A model generated the notes under the pieces. That model saw nothing but the letters and a program-made list of their open reading frames with translations, had not been told where the DNA came from and searched no databases. From Liolophura sinensis (Eukaryota; Mollusca; Polyplacophora; Chitonida; Chitonidae), in the NCBI RefSeq assembly GCF_032854445.1, contig NC_088304.1, positions 7,143,704 to 7,207,703 of the forward strand: a stretch of 64,000 nucleotides of DNA, read 5' to 3'. A program made the position numbers and the translations under genes. How positions within the stretch are numbered: position 1 is the stretch's first letter; each line of letters begins with the position of its first letter. Below are positions 25,435 through 37,592 of this stretch, piece by piece.

Positions 25435-26442
25435 TCAGTATGTGTTGTGACCACCACGAGCACGAATAACAGTTCTGACACGCCTTGTCATGGACTGGAT
25501 GAGACGCTGGATAGAGGCTTGGGGAATGTTCTGCCACTCCTCCTGCAAATATGCAACTTGCTCTTAAAGCGTTTGGGGTTGAGGTTGACGTTGGCGTAGA
25601 CGTCGATCAAGTTCATCCCACAGATGCTCAATTGGGTTAAGATCCGGGGAACGGGACGGCCAGGGCAGCACATTTACATTGTTTTCGGCGAGGAAGTCCC
25701 TTGTGACACGTGCCGTGTGCGGTCTGGCGTTGTCCTGCTGGAATAACTCCCGCTGAACGTCAATGACAGTTAAGAGGTGTGGCTGCAGGATGGTGTCTCG
25801 GTAGCGTACGGCCGTAAGATTTCCCTGAACGTGGACAAGATTTGTACGACCAGTATACGATATTGCTGCCCACATCATCACACTCCCTCCAACAAATCTG
25901 TCCACTTGGCGTACGCAGTTAGGGGCATAACGTTCGTGAGCACGTCTGTAAACCCGGTTTCTACCATCACGTCTCTGCAATAGGAATCTGGACTCATCAC
26001 TGAACCAAATGCGTCGCCAGTTGCGTAGATTCCATGCAGTCACGTTGTTACACCATCGGAGGCGATTGGCGCGATGGTGAGGACGCAGCACGATCCCAAC
26101 ATAGGGCCTCCTGGCTCTCAGTCCATGTTCCCTCAGCCTGTTCCGCACTGTCTGACCTGATATCCTCCTCAGTCCCGGTATGCTGGTTGCTGTGCTTTCA
26201 GCTGTAGCACAACGGTCAGGCAAATGGAGGACCCTTATGTAGCGATCTTGGGCTGCTGTAGTGACACGTGGTCAACCTGACCGCCGACGGTCATTTGTTA
26301 TCCCAGTATTGTTGTAGCGGGCAGCAAGCCGTGAAATCGTGCTCTGGCTGACGTGTAGACACCTAGAAATGGACGATTGGGACTCTCCAGCTTGAAGTCT
26401 TCCAATGGCAATATTTCTTGTGACAGTGTCAAGACGTGGCAT
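25435..26442 (-). pseudogene. Tc1-like transposase, two in-frame stops
   Basis: Frame of 336 codons including its terminator, the usual length for a Tc1-family transposase (about 340). Start ATG is at 26442-26440, within MPRLDTVTRN. The N-terminal part (residues about 5-55) has a helix-turn-helix look (SISRCLHVSQSTISRLAARY) as in the paired-like DNA-binding domain. The catalytic DDE residues are all present: D149 in FSDESRF, D237 in QQDNARPHT and E272 in LNPIEHLWDE, with 34 residues between the last two (DD34E). GGSVMMWAAIS, typical of the family, is also present. Two stops interrupt it: TGA at 26274-26272 (codon 57, in RRRSG*PR) and TAA at 25566-25564 (codon 293, in QPQTL*EQ). Both fit single C-to-T changes (likely CGA to TGA and CAA to TAA). 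There is no frameshift, so decay is recent. The protein cannot be made full length. Confidence 0.93.
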
Positions 26443-26746
26443 GTTGAATCAGCTTAAAAACACCACTTGAAAGACGCCGATTTCCGGCCCGAAGGTGCGT
26501 TTTTAGAGTCACACACTGCATGCTTTCCATGCGTAAGTTCGGCGTGTAAGACTGCACGTGATGCAGTGTGGTGCTGTATTTTTTACTTCTTCCAAAAACG
26601 GCCTCCAAACTCAACATTTTCAACCAAGAAATGTTTTGAGGAATAAAATGTGTGCTAACTGTGACTATTAACAACATTAAAACACATTTTGCTCATGAAA
26701 TGAAGACAAAATGTATTTATTTCATTTTAAAATAAAACAAAACACC

Positions 26747-26771
26747 TATGCGTTTCTTTTTTTGGATAGTA
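26747..26771. repeat. Tc1 terminal inverted repeat, right
   Basis: Perfect inverted partner of 25240-25264; reads tatgcgtttc at its inner edge and ggatagta at its outer edge, then the TA target duplicate. Confidence 0.95.
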
Positions 26772-28150
26772 TATGTCTACATATGTAAAATAAACACAAT
26801 TCTTTCGCACATATACATATACAAAATTGAGAATAAATACAAACTAGCAGGTCTGTGTGGATCATCGTTAGGCTACTGTCTGTAGGACATAGTAATTCCA
26901 AAAGGACATTGATGTGTTCTGAGTCAGGACACCTATTGCCATTAGCCGTAACATTGCGCACAATACAGCGGTCCTTACATCAGACCATGGTGGCAAAAGG
27001 GGGGAATAATTAATAAAACTTTTCCGTTATATTAAAAAGTCGCGAAGATCTTAATGAAGCGAGATTCTGGTGTGAATTATGTGGAGGGAAAGCTTGATTG
27101 TAGCTGGTAACGTATTAGTAGATGTAAATTATTTGTTAGTGCTATGTGCGTTGATGCAGAAATTGTAAATGATGTAAAATCTAAAATCGCAATTGCTGTT
27201 GCCGTCCGCGGAATCCAAGATACTCTGGTATGCACCTTTTTCCTGAATAAACAACATTATCTATTCAGTATATACCCAACTGAATGATATTACCTAATGG
27301 TAATATCAAAACATGTGTCGTTTCCCAGGAGATCTGTGTGAAGTTAGCAGACAATGCTCTGTAATATCCACGACTACATCTACATCTAGACAGCTCAGTC
27401 CTTCTCTAGTGCTCCTCAGCAGACAAAAAAGACGTATTTGTTTGGGTTGCGTGTTGCGGACCTCTGCTCAGATGAGAATTGAATGTTGGGCGACATCGGC
27501 AGATCTTCAGCCAGTATTACTGAACAGCCCGTGTCGATACAAACGGCATTGCTCTAAGCCCCTCAAAGACTTTATCAAACAACCCAAGTTCTTACACTGG
27601 CCAAGGCTAAAGAACCTGTGGAACATTTTTTCCGTCGCAGAAATATCAGTGAACCCTTTGCGTCAGTTTGGCTCGATGAGATCGATTCTAGACAGGAGAG
27701 CGAGACGTGTGGATCCTGAGGTCAAACAAGCAACTGTTTGACTTGGCACAATTTTTATATTTTTGTTGACGTAACGGAGCCAGTAATAGGGGAGAATCGA
27801 AACTGAAATTTATGCAGATATCTTCATTAGAAAATAGGAATTGATCAACAGAGTGTACATGGAAATCACCAGGCCATGCAGGTATGTGGTTGGTTTGGCC
27901 ATGGGTTTTTATAGTGAGAGCAGTAAAGTGAAAGCATAAACTTTTGTTGATCATCGATCCGTACAAAATTGATATCATTAATATACTTCATGATAATCGT
28001 CGTACTTGTTAATTTTCCTCGTTTACGATAACCATCAGGCTAATAATGCGTAGAAAACTGTAGTTGTGGAAGAAAACTGCAGACTTTCACATGCCACTTT
28101 TTGAAACGTCTAACTTAAAACGACAACCGAACTTTGCAGCAAGAGCAGCT

Positions 28151-29641
28151 GGTTTCGAGCTTGCAACCTCGGTGGCCAGGGAATTATCGGCTGTGGTGAG
28201 ATCAACCTTGACTTGTGCTGACTCGTGTCGAAAACTTCCGTACACATTTGGGAATATTTCCTAGGTCTATATATGTAAAATGAATACAATTCTTTTACAC
28301 ATATACATATATAAATTGGAGAACAAATATCAGCACAGCTGCTCTTACCCATTCACCAACACAGAGCCATTCAACCCTAACAGCATTCCCCTTATTGTGG
28401 AGTGCCCAGTCAAGTGAGGACCAAATCTGACACGAGCCGAATGGAGCTTCAACTTGAACCTGCCGTTGTGTTCAAAGCGATTTATTTGTTTATTTACGTC
28501 AATGGGAGTAGCATATGTTTCCTTACTTATTTGCGGTGCTACATAATATAGCGGATATATGTTATCTCTGTTAATGTTAAGATACCGGTATACTAGGAAG
28601 CATGACTTATAAATTAGATGACAATAATCATGAAACAGGTTTCTAGGCTGATCAAATTACAAAGAAACACATCATAAAACCATTCAGGGACAACAACATT
28701 TATTTGACATACAGTGGATTTTCAAGTAATTTATTAATATTTACAGCAGCTCGAGAATTTTGTAATTGTAAACCTTACCGAACATTGAATAACGATGAAA
28801 GGGAAGGACTTTAACAGGAGAGTCTGGTAAATTTTGGAGCCGGGTACCTCGATTAATCCCACTCTCAGATCAACCCTTTTCGACCTCTACGGAGATATGG
28901 TGGAATTGGTATCCAGAAGAACTATCAAAATATGAACGAACCGTGCAGATGATCATTACGGTAATGTCTATAGGAGATAGAAATTACCGAAGGGCATTGG
29001 GTTCTGAGCCAGGATTTTCATTAGCAGTGATGACAAAAACATGGAATTATTATTTAAAAGGCACAGTAAATTTAAACAGTGGCAAAGATTTCAATCAAGT
29101 GATTTTCAAGTGATCACTTGACCTTAACAACATTTAAGCTTTAGAGCATGATGGCTTTTGTCATCATACATTACAGTATTTTGGACACTGCAGTATATGA
29201 CCTTCTCTTTAACAGACCAAAATGTTTTTCCATTGGTGAGATTAAGACTTTGGGATCTCCTGAATCGACACCAGAGATACACTTGAGACAGAACGGAGAA
29301 CTTGTAATATGGAGTCTATTTCATATCCAATATCCTACCGATAAATACAAACTGTTGTCGTATTATCTATTATAGTATCGTGTATCATCAATGCTATCAA
29401 TACGATTAGGGAACCACGTTTATGTTTTGACATTACTGTCAGCATATTCCATAAAACAATCCATCAAAAATTTCATCTCATGCTGTATAAGGTCTGCCCT
29501 AAAAGTTCGCCCTTTGAGTAATAGCTGCTTTGCACAAGGACAGTGTGTAGTATTCTTCTCAAATACATCACCTGACTTCAGGACACGCAAGGCATATTGA
29601 TATGATGTACAACATACAAAACATTGTACAATGTACGTGTA
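28151..29641. repeat. Monomer F3 (about 140-bp deletion)
   Basis: F-type a (ctggtttcgagcttgcaacc), b, c core near 28840 and e. Near 29105 gattttcaagtgatcacttgacc replaces the longer stretch with ctatggagagaaagaataa seen in F5 and F6, a loss of about 140 bp. Confidence 0.85.
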
Positions 29642-31388
29642 GAGTTATTGTTTATTTGCGTCAGTGGGAATACTGTATGTGTGCTTTCTGACTGGCCTGG
29701 CTTCCTATAAATGTTAATGTGTAAATCTAAAGTAACAGATGAACTAGCGAACACAAAAATAGATGGTAAAACCATACAGAGATAGACACCAATACACAAA
29801 GTGGAATTCCAAGACATTTAATAATATTTTACAGAGCCCAAAAATTCTAGAGTATACAAACCTTATTGAATCACGTGATATTTCCGTTAACAGCGCGAGA
29901 AAACGATGACAAGGACGCATTATAAGAGAAGCGTCTGGTAAATCTCGAAACCGGGTAACTTGGTTAATTCCACTCTCAAATCAACCTTTCCAACCACTAC
30001 GAAAGTATCCAGCAGGGCTATCAAAATATGAACAAGCCGTGCGGATCATGGTTTAGCTGACGTCTGTAGGAGATAGCAATTAGCAAAAACGACACTAACA
30101 GGTTCTAAGCAAGGGCACTGACTGCCATCAGCCGTAACATTGGCCTTTAGTCGTAGATATTTGAATCAGGCCCTGACGGCAAAAAGAGGGAATAATTAAT
30201 AAAAACGAACCGCTACAGTTAATTTAAAAAGTCGCGAAGACATTGATGCGGTCAGATTCTCAAGTGAACTCTGGTGAGAGAAAGGTTGATTGTAGCGTGT
30301 GAGCTATTAGGAGATGTAAATTATTTGTTAATGGCATGTGCATTGATGCAGAGACTGTAAATGATGTAAAATCTAAAATAGCATTTGCTGTTGCCCTCAG
30401 AGTGCTAAGAGATGAACCCTTTTTCAGTATGAACAACATTCCCTCTTTTAAATATACGTAATTAAATATTACGGCTTTCGTAAATTTTGGTCTGTGTCAG
30501 GACAAACAGAGAGAGGCTGGCAGGCATATCAGGTTGATATGAAAGTGTAGCATTTCCCAGCAGATCTGCCTGAAGTTAGCAGGCAACGCTCTGTAATATC
30601 CACGATTCAGTTACATCGGGACAGCTCAACCCTTCTCAAGTGTTCCTCAGCAGACAAAAAAGACTTATTTGTTAGGGATTGATGTCGCTTAGATCTGCTC
30701 AGATGTAAATTAAATTTCGGACGACATCGCCAGATCTTAAGTCCGTATTACTGAACAGCCAGACGTGTCGATGAAAACGGCATTGCTCTGAGCCTCTGAA
30801 AGACTTCATCAAAGCACCGGGTTTTATTTACAGGTCCCCGGTAGAAAACCTTTAGGACATTTTTTCCGTGGCAGAAATATCAGTCAGCCCTTTCGACCAC
30901 AGGAGATCGATTCTAGAGAGGAGAGCGAGACGTGTGGATTCTGAGGGTAAATAAGCAACTGTTTGGTTTGCCACAATTTTTATGCAAGAATCGGAAATTT
31001 TGTTGACGTAACAGGGGTGCCCAGGGAGGAGAATCGAAATTGAAATTTATCCACATGTCTTGATTACAAAATAAGAAATGAGCAAGAAAGTGCACATGAA
31101 AACAATCGCATGGCCATGCAAGGTGTGGGTGGTTTGGCGATCGCTTTTTACAGAGCAGTAAAGTGAAAACATAGACATTCCTGATGTCGTTGTTCAAGCC
31201 ATACAAAACTGATATCATTAATTAATTTTGTGATAATCGTCGAACTCATCAATTTTCTATGCACATGATACATGTCAGGCCAATATTGTATAGAAAACTG
31301 TACTTTTGGAAAAAAAACTGCAGCCCTTCACCAGCCACTTCTAAAACATTCTAACATATGAAGAAATCCGAACATTGCAGAAAAAGCT
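29642..31388. repeat. Monomer G3 (about 105-bp deletion)
   Basis: G-type without module a. Near 29752 gaactagcga is joined to acacaaaaatagatgg; G2 has about 105 bases between these. The c core is near 29950, and d and the A leader are complete. Confidence 0.85.
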
Positions 31389-32788
31389 GGATTCGAGCTT
31401 GCAACCTCACTGTCCAGGGAATTATCGGCTGTGGTGAGGGAAACTATGACTAAAGCTGGTTTTCTTGATCTACATTATAAAATAAATCGATTCTTTCTCA
31501 CATATAATTAGATAAAATGGAAAATAAATCGAAACTAGCAGCTAATGATTATTCTTTGATTATGTGCTTTACAGATAAGGGATAAAAAAAAAACGGTATA
31601 CAGGTAAGCATGAATTATTATAAATTAGACGACAACAATCATGAAATAATTTTCTAGACTGATCAAGCTGCACAGAAACAGGTCATAAAACCAAAGAGAG
31701 ATAAACAACGTTACATAAAGTGGATTTTAAAGTAATTTAGTAGTATTTTACACAGCCCGAAAATCTTGTAATCATAAACCCTATCGAACCACGTCATGTT
31801 CCCCGTTATAACGATGACACGGTAGCACATTGAGAGCAGCGTGTGGTAAGTATCGGAACCAGGTATCTCCATTTATTCCACTCTCCTTTCAGACCTCTAT
31901 GGAGATATGTGGAATTTATTATCCAGCAGGGCTATCTAAATATGAACGAGCTGTGCAGATCATCATGAGGCTGATGTCTGTGGGAGACAGTAATTACTGA
32001 TGGGCACTGAGCCAGGACAACAATTGTCATTAGCCTTGAAACGGTGTAGAATACAGTGGTTCTATACATTTATATCATACACTGAAGGCAAAAGAGGGGT
32101 TGGGGGGGGGGGGGGGGGTAATTAATACAGTTCATTTAAAAAGTCCCGAAGATTTTAATGAAATGAGATTCTTATGTGAATTCTTGAGAGATTGGATGTG
32201 GTGATTGACATATCAGGAGATGTAAATTATTTGTTGGGGCCATGTACATTGACGCAGAGATTGTAAATGACGTGGAATCTAAACTCGCAGTTGGTGTTGC
32301 CGTCAGTGGATTCGAAGATACAAGGTTAATACTGAACAGCCTGACGTGTCAATGCAACCCGCATCGCCCTGAGTCTCTGAAAGACTCAATCCCCCAGGGT
32401 TTATTTACAGTCCACCGATAAAGAGCCTTTAGGACATTTTTTCCGTCGCAGAAATATCATTCAGCCCTTTGCGTTAATTCGGCCACAGGAGATCGATTCT
32501 AGAGAGGAGAGCCAGACGTGTGCATCCTGAGTTTAAATAACCAACTGTTTGGTTTGGCACAGTTTTTATGCCAGCAGTGGAACTTTTGTTGACGTAATGG
32601 GGCCGTCAAGGGAAGGTGAAATTTATCCAAATGTCTTGATTACCAAACAGTAATTGAGAAACCAAGTGTGCATTAAAGGCCATGCAGGCTGTGGGTGGTA
32701 TGGTTATGGCTTTTTACAGAGCAATAAAGTTAAACCATAGATTTTTTGATGTTCTTCCTCAATCCATACAAAATGACCTGCAAGAGTT
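31389..32788. repeat. Monomer A4 (reference A)
   Basis: Complete A type: module a (tgtccaggga), c with variant ggaaccaggtatctcc near 31857, and the short d starting at taatactgaacagcctgacg. It contains the longest G run of the window (32102-32118). Confidence 0.87.
32102..32118. repeat. G homopolymer, 17 bases (A4)
   Basis: Run of 17 G in A4 between ggggtt and taattaatac. The corresponding site in A1, A3 and A5 reads gggcgggggataatt. Confidence 0.9.
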
Positions 32789-33466
32789 GTATTCGAGCTT
32801 GCGACCTCAGTGACCAGGAGATTATCAGCTTTGGTGAGAGCAACCCTGGCCCGCGATGACTTGCACTCTAGAATAAATACAGTTTTTTTGCAAATATTCC
32901 TATATAACATGGAGAATAAATATCAAAACACTTCTTCCAACCCATTTACCAAGACGTAGCCAATCAACACGCAAAGCTTTCGCCTTATTATTCAGTATTA
33001 AGTCAGGTAAGTCTCAAACTTGCGTTAAGTACGAACCAAATGGAGCTTCAGCTTGGACCTGCATTTGTACTCATAATGATTTATTCTGTTTTTGCGTGAA
33101 TGGGAGTGCTGTAAGTACTGATTAATGCTACTATCTGATGTTCATTTGTAAATCGAAACTAGCAGAGATCTGAAAACTATCGCCCAGCCATGCAGGCTGT
33201 GAGTGGCTGATATGTTTTTTTTACAGAGCAGCAAAGTGAAGTCACAGGTTTTAACCATGTTGTTCCTCAGTCCGTACAAAATGTATGAGAAAATTTAGTA
33301 TAATTGATTTAATCAACAGATTTAGTAAGGAAGGCCAAACTCATTATGTTTCCACCTACACGAAAGTGGTCAGGGTTACAGGTGTAAGAATCTGCAACGC
33401 TTAACCTGACACTTCTCAAACCTCTTCACTTAAAGTCACATCCAAATTTAAGTTAGAGCGAGAGTT
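32789..33466. repeat. Monomer B4 (a-b, 678 bp)
   Basis: Intact B; module a reads gttgtattcgagcttgcgacc (one base differs from the usual ggattcg). Donor-like agtcaggtaag near 33001, module b and C leader follow. Confidence 0.86.
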
Positions 33467-35876
33467 GGATTTGAGTCTACAACCTTACTGGGGACTATCG
33501 GCTGCGGTGAGAGAAGCCCTGGCTCATCTTGGCTCATATGTGGAAACTTTTCTTCACATTTGGAAATCTTTTCTTGATCGACATTCATGTATGTAGATAA
33601 GAACAAGTCTTTGCACTTATGTGGTTAGTAAATACCAAGACGGTGTAGCCGTCCAGGACGGAGATGACCAGCGCCTTGTTCTTTCCTTAATATACAGAGT
33701 GCACGGTCAGGTAAGTAAGAAAACTGTCTTAGTTATTTTACGAGTGGAATGGAGCTGTCAGAATTATTTCTTACTTAGTTGTGTGAGTGGGATTACTGTA
33801 TGTGCTCCAACTGACTGGCCATGTTTCTTAATCTTAATGTGAAAATCTAAAGTAACGGAACTGCTAGCGGTTAATGATCGAATAGGTGTTACATATACTG
33901 ATGTTGATGAGAGAATAGCTTACTTTAAATGGCCATCACCACAACATTCTTCTATACTGACAAAGTTACACAGAAATAGATAATATAACCATACACTGAC
34001 ATTTATTAATATTTTACACAGCCCCAAAATTCTATCGTCTATAAATCTTATCGAATCACGTGATGTTTCCGTTAGTAACGATCACGGGAGAGCAATTTTA
34101 GAGGAGCGTCTGGTAAATCTCGGAACCGGGTAACTCGATTACTCCCACTCTCAGATCAACCCTTTTCGACACCTATGGGGATATCGCGGTATTGCTATCC
34201 AGCAGGGCTATCAAAATATGAACAAGCCGTTCAGATCATCATTAGGCTGGTGTCTGTGGGAGATAGTAATTACTGAGAGGCATTGACGGGTTCTAAGCCA
34301 GGGTACCTAACGTTTTTAGCCGTATAGTTATGTAGAATACAGCTGTCCTAGACATTTATATCAGACCAGCACGACATAAAGGGGAATAATTTTAAAAAAA
34401 TGTACAGTTCGCTTAAAAAGACGTGAAGATCTTATGGATGTGAAATTCTCATGTGAATACTACTGCGATAAAGGCTGATTGTGGCGTTTGATCTATTAGA
34501 GTATGTGAATTATCCGTCAATGCCAGGTGTATTAATGTAGAGAAGTTGGAGAGGACTAAAAGGTGTGTTTACTTAACAATGTGATGCCTTGGATATCAAG
34601 CGATGTTGTAGTCCCTGGCTCTAAACATGCAATGGTCTTGTATTTTTTCGCAGACTAAAGTCATGCGGGAAATCGTTGTGTATTTGTCCTGTGCTACCTA
34701 CTTTTGCAACCTAGCACCTAGGTAACGTTTTCTACACTTTCAAATCTTTTCTGAAAATGTTGCTTTGTGTCACAATAAATTTTATCATTTGGAGACTGGA
34801 ATATGTCACCCTCTCTTTAATACAACAAAACATTTTTCATCAAAATCCCATCTGTAAATGACAAAAATGACCATGGTATCATTGGTATCATCACTGTTAG
34901 CATGCTAAAGAAACAAACACCAAAAATCTCATTCTTTCCGCTCGGAGGTCTCTGGTTTCTAATGTTTAATCCTTGGTGCAATGGCTCCTTTTGCAAAGAA
35001 TACAGTTTTTTCTTGATGATATCTCCTCACTTCACGACAAACAGAGAGATGCTAGAAGGCATATCCAGGTGATGTCAAAGTGTTGCGTTTCACAGATCTG
35101 TCTTAAGTTAGCAGACAATGCTCTCTAATATCTACGACACAGTTACATATGGACAGCACAGCCCTTCTCAAGTGTTCCTTAGAAGACAACACAGACGTAT
35201 TTGTTAAGGATTGGTGTAGCGGAGATCTGCTCAGATGTAAATTGAATTTAAGGCGCCATCCACAGGTCTTAAAGCGGTAATACTGAATAGCCCGACGTGT
35301 CGATTCAACCTTCATCGCCCTGAGTCTCTGAAAGACTCGATCCACCAGGGTTTTTGTACAGTCCACCGATAAAGAACCTTTAGGACATTTTTTCTGTCAC
35401 AGAAGTATCAGTGAACCCTGCGCGTTAAATCGGCCACAGGAGATCGATACTATAGACGAAATCGATACGTGTGGATCTTATATATTACCAACTGTTTCGT
35501 TTGGCACAATTTTTATGCCAGCAGCGGAACTTTTCTTGACTTAACGGAGCTGCCCAAACACTGGAATAGAAGCCGAAATTTATCCAGATGTCTTGTTTAC
35601 AAAATAGAAATTCATCAACAAACTGTAAGTGAAAACAATCACTAGGCCATGCAGGGTTTAGGTGATTGGCGGCTGCTTTTTACAGAGCAGTAAAGTGAAA
35701 CCGTAGATTTGATTTAATACAAAATTGATATCATTAAATGATTTAGTGAAAATAGTTTTACGCATTAATTTTCTATGTACATCATACCCGCCAGGTTATC
35801 TGTGTAAGAAAGCTCCAGACTTTCACCTTTCACTTTTTAAAACTTCTAACTTAAAACGACAACCGACGCAAGAGCT
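33467..35876. repeat. Monomer C4 (full, single 150-bp block)
   Basis: C-type with c core near 34120, one copy of the 150-bp block (about 34528-34680) and d from about 35091. The C-to-D distance is 2,410, the shortest of the C copies. Like C2 it has the deletion in e (reads catggtatcattggtatcat). Confidence 0.86.
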
Positions 35877-37592
35877 GGATTCGAGCTTGCTACCTCACTG
35901 ACAAGGGTATTATCGGCTATGGTTAGACCAACCTTGGCTCATGCTGACTCGTGTCTTTTGTACACACCTGGAAACATTTTCTAACCCAATATATGTAAAA
36001 TAAAACCAGTTTTTTTGCACATATACATATGTACAATGGAGAATAATCATCAAAACCGCTCTTCCCAACATTCATCACCACGGAGTCATTCCACGCTTAC
36101 AGCCTTCCATTTATTATGTCGTGCCAAGTCAGGTGAGAACCAAGATTGTTTTAGATACGAACCCAATTGGGCTTCAGCTTGAACCTGCATTTGTACTCAG
36201 AATGATTTATTGTTTATTTGCATGAGTGGGAGTACTGTATGTGTACTGTCTGATTAAAGCTTAAATGTAAAGTGCGTGAACGCCTTTCCATGGCTGTAGG
36301 AAGTCGAGTTCAGGTCAGTTTTCAGTATTTTCACATTTTCAGGTACGAGTGTAGACCATGCTGAGAAATCGCGAATCACAGTTTCTGGTGTCGTCTGTGG
36401 CTTAAAGCTTACATGTGCAGTACATAAACGCCTTTCTCTTGGGTGTAGGAAATCGGGTTCAGGGCAGTTTTCAGCATTTTCACATTTTCAGACTATTCCC
36501 AACAATATTCTTTATTAAAGATATCTGGTACTTAAATAATATTATAAATAGTAAAATTTAAAGGCGTTCGAAAATTCCGGTGTGTCACAACAAAGTACAT
36601 GGTTTGGCAAATGTACGCTTTTACAGTTTATTACGTTCTCGTATAAATGAAAATATTTTCGGGGGGTACAGATAAGGCTTTGAAATTTCCTGAATGAAAA
36701 CCAGAAAGAGTCTTGATTCCTTAAAGCGGTAACAGATAAAATGCAGTCTACTTCATATCCGATCGCCATCCGGTAGGCCTGTATGCAAACTGGGGCCGTC
36801 ATATTCATTACAGTTACGAATTACCATTGTTTATATAAATACGAATGCAAGCATGTTGTTTTCTGACATCACTTTTTTTATCTCCTCAATCAATCTTGTC
36901 TCGTTCTAAAGTTTTCCTTGGTGCACTAATAGAGCTCCTTTAATGCAAGAATATATTCTTGATTATACCACATTATTATTTTCTCCGCCTATAGTGAAAG
37001 GTTAGAAGGCATGTTAAGGTGATATAAAAGTGTAGCATTTCACAGCAGATCTGTCTGAAGTTAGCAGGCAACGCTCTGTAATATCCACGATGCAGTTACA
37101 TCTGGACAGCACAACCCTTCTCAAGTGTTCGTCAGCAGACAAAAAAGACGTATTTGTTAGGGTCGCGTGTTGCGGAAATCTGCTCAGATGTAAATTGATT
37201 TTTGAACGCCATTGCTAGATCTTAAGCCGGTATTACAGAACAGCCCGACGTGTGGGTACACACGGCCATGCTCTGAGCCCCTAAAAGACTTCATTGAACC
37301 ACCAGGGTTCATTTACTGGTCAAAGCCAAAGAACCTTTAGGACATTTTTTTTCCGTCGCAAAAATATCAATGAACCTTTTCCGTCAGTTCATCTCGATGA
37401 GATCGATTTCATATCTAGAAGAGCGAGACGTGTGGATTCTGATATAATGATATTTAATTTTCTGTGTGCATGACACCGGTCAGGCTAATAGTGTATAGAA
37501 AACTGTAGTTCTGAAAGTAAACTGCAACCCTTCTTCAGCCACCTTTTAAAAATACTAAATTAAAAAATACTCCGAACGTTGCAGAATGAGCT
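35877..37592. repeat. Monomer D4 (c deleted, e partly duplicated)
   Basis: Module a and the start of b are D-type. At about 36255 b jumps into e (aaagcttaaatgtaaagtgc), skipping all of c. A stretch of e then appears twice: 36256-36342 and 36404-36490. The G run in e is short here (6 bases near 36661). The d module starts near 37047. Confidence 0.84.
36256..36490. repeat. Partial tandem duplication in D4
   Basis: Sequence from aaagctta to cacattttcag occurs at 36256-36342 and again at 36404-36490, period about 148. The copies differ at several bases (aagtgcgtgaacgcc against cagtacataaacgcc), so they come from different D copies or are not recent. Confidence 0.75.

Larger units (their letters stand above)
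25240..26771 (-). mobile_element. Tc1-like (DD34E) transposon, 1,532 bp
   Basis: DNA transposon of the Tc1/mariner superfamily, which moves by cut-and-paste into TA sites. The ends are perfect 25-bp inverted repeats beginning tactatccaaaaaaag, flanked by TA on both sides (25238-25239 and 26772-26773). The empty site is visible in related monomers: E5 reads ttttgtatgtctac where E3 reads ttttgta, element, tatgtctac. The transposase frame lies on the minus strand and is broken by two stops, so this copy is not autonomous. It is present in only one of five E monomers, so it inserted after the HORs multiplied or was never spread. Confidence 0.96.
25137..28150. repeat. Monomer E3 (carries Tc1 insertion)
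   Basis: E-type with the variant gcgatctcactggcg, split by the Tc1 element at offset 101 from the start of module a. Without the element the E-to-F spacing is 1,480, matching E2 (1,473). E3 shares gcgatctc and ggagctgg with E6, whereas E2 and E5 share gagcctgattcg. Confidence 0.87.
18711..31976. repeat. HOR copy III (complete, with Tc1 insertion)
   Basis: Same monomer order as copy II. Its raw length is 13,266 bases; removing the Tc1 element and its duplicated TA leaves about 11,732, within about 15 bases of copy II. Same-type monomers in the two copies read as near-identical by eye, whereas different types in one copy are clearly diverged. This is what defines the unit as a HOR rather than a simple tandem repeat. 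Confidence 0.9.

Noticed and set aside
25777-25983. Plus-strand open frame inside the Tc1 element
   Set aside because: Shadow of the minus-strand transposase frame; no independent support.
27313-27741. 142-codon open frame in E3, also open in E4 (38174-38602) and partly in E2 and E5
   Set aside because: A hand comparison of E3 and E4 gives about 10 amino-acid-changing codons against 4 silent ones, the ratio expected without constraint. The frame is broken in E6 by an extra ctacat unit and in other monomer types. No known domain.
30913-31218. Recurrent minus-strand frame of 60-101 codons (contains LLCKKRSPNHPHLAWPC) in G, F, B and A copies
   Set aside because: It recurs only because the DNA is repeated. 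Its length varies between copies and frame breaks are frequent; there is no domain or promoter evidence.
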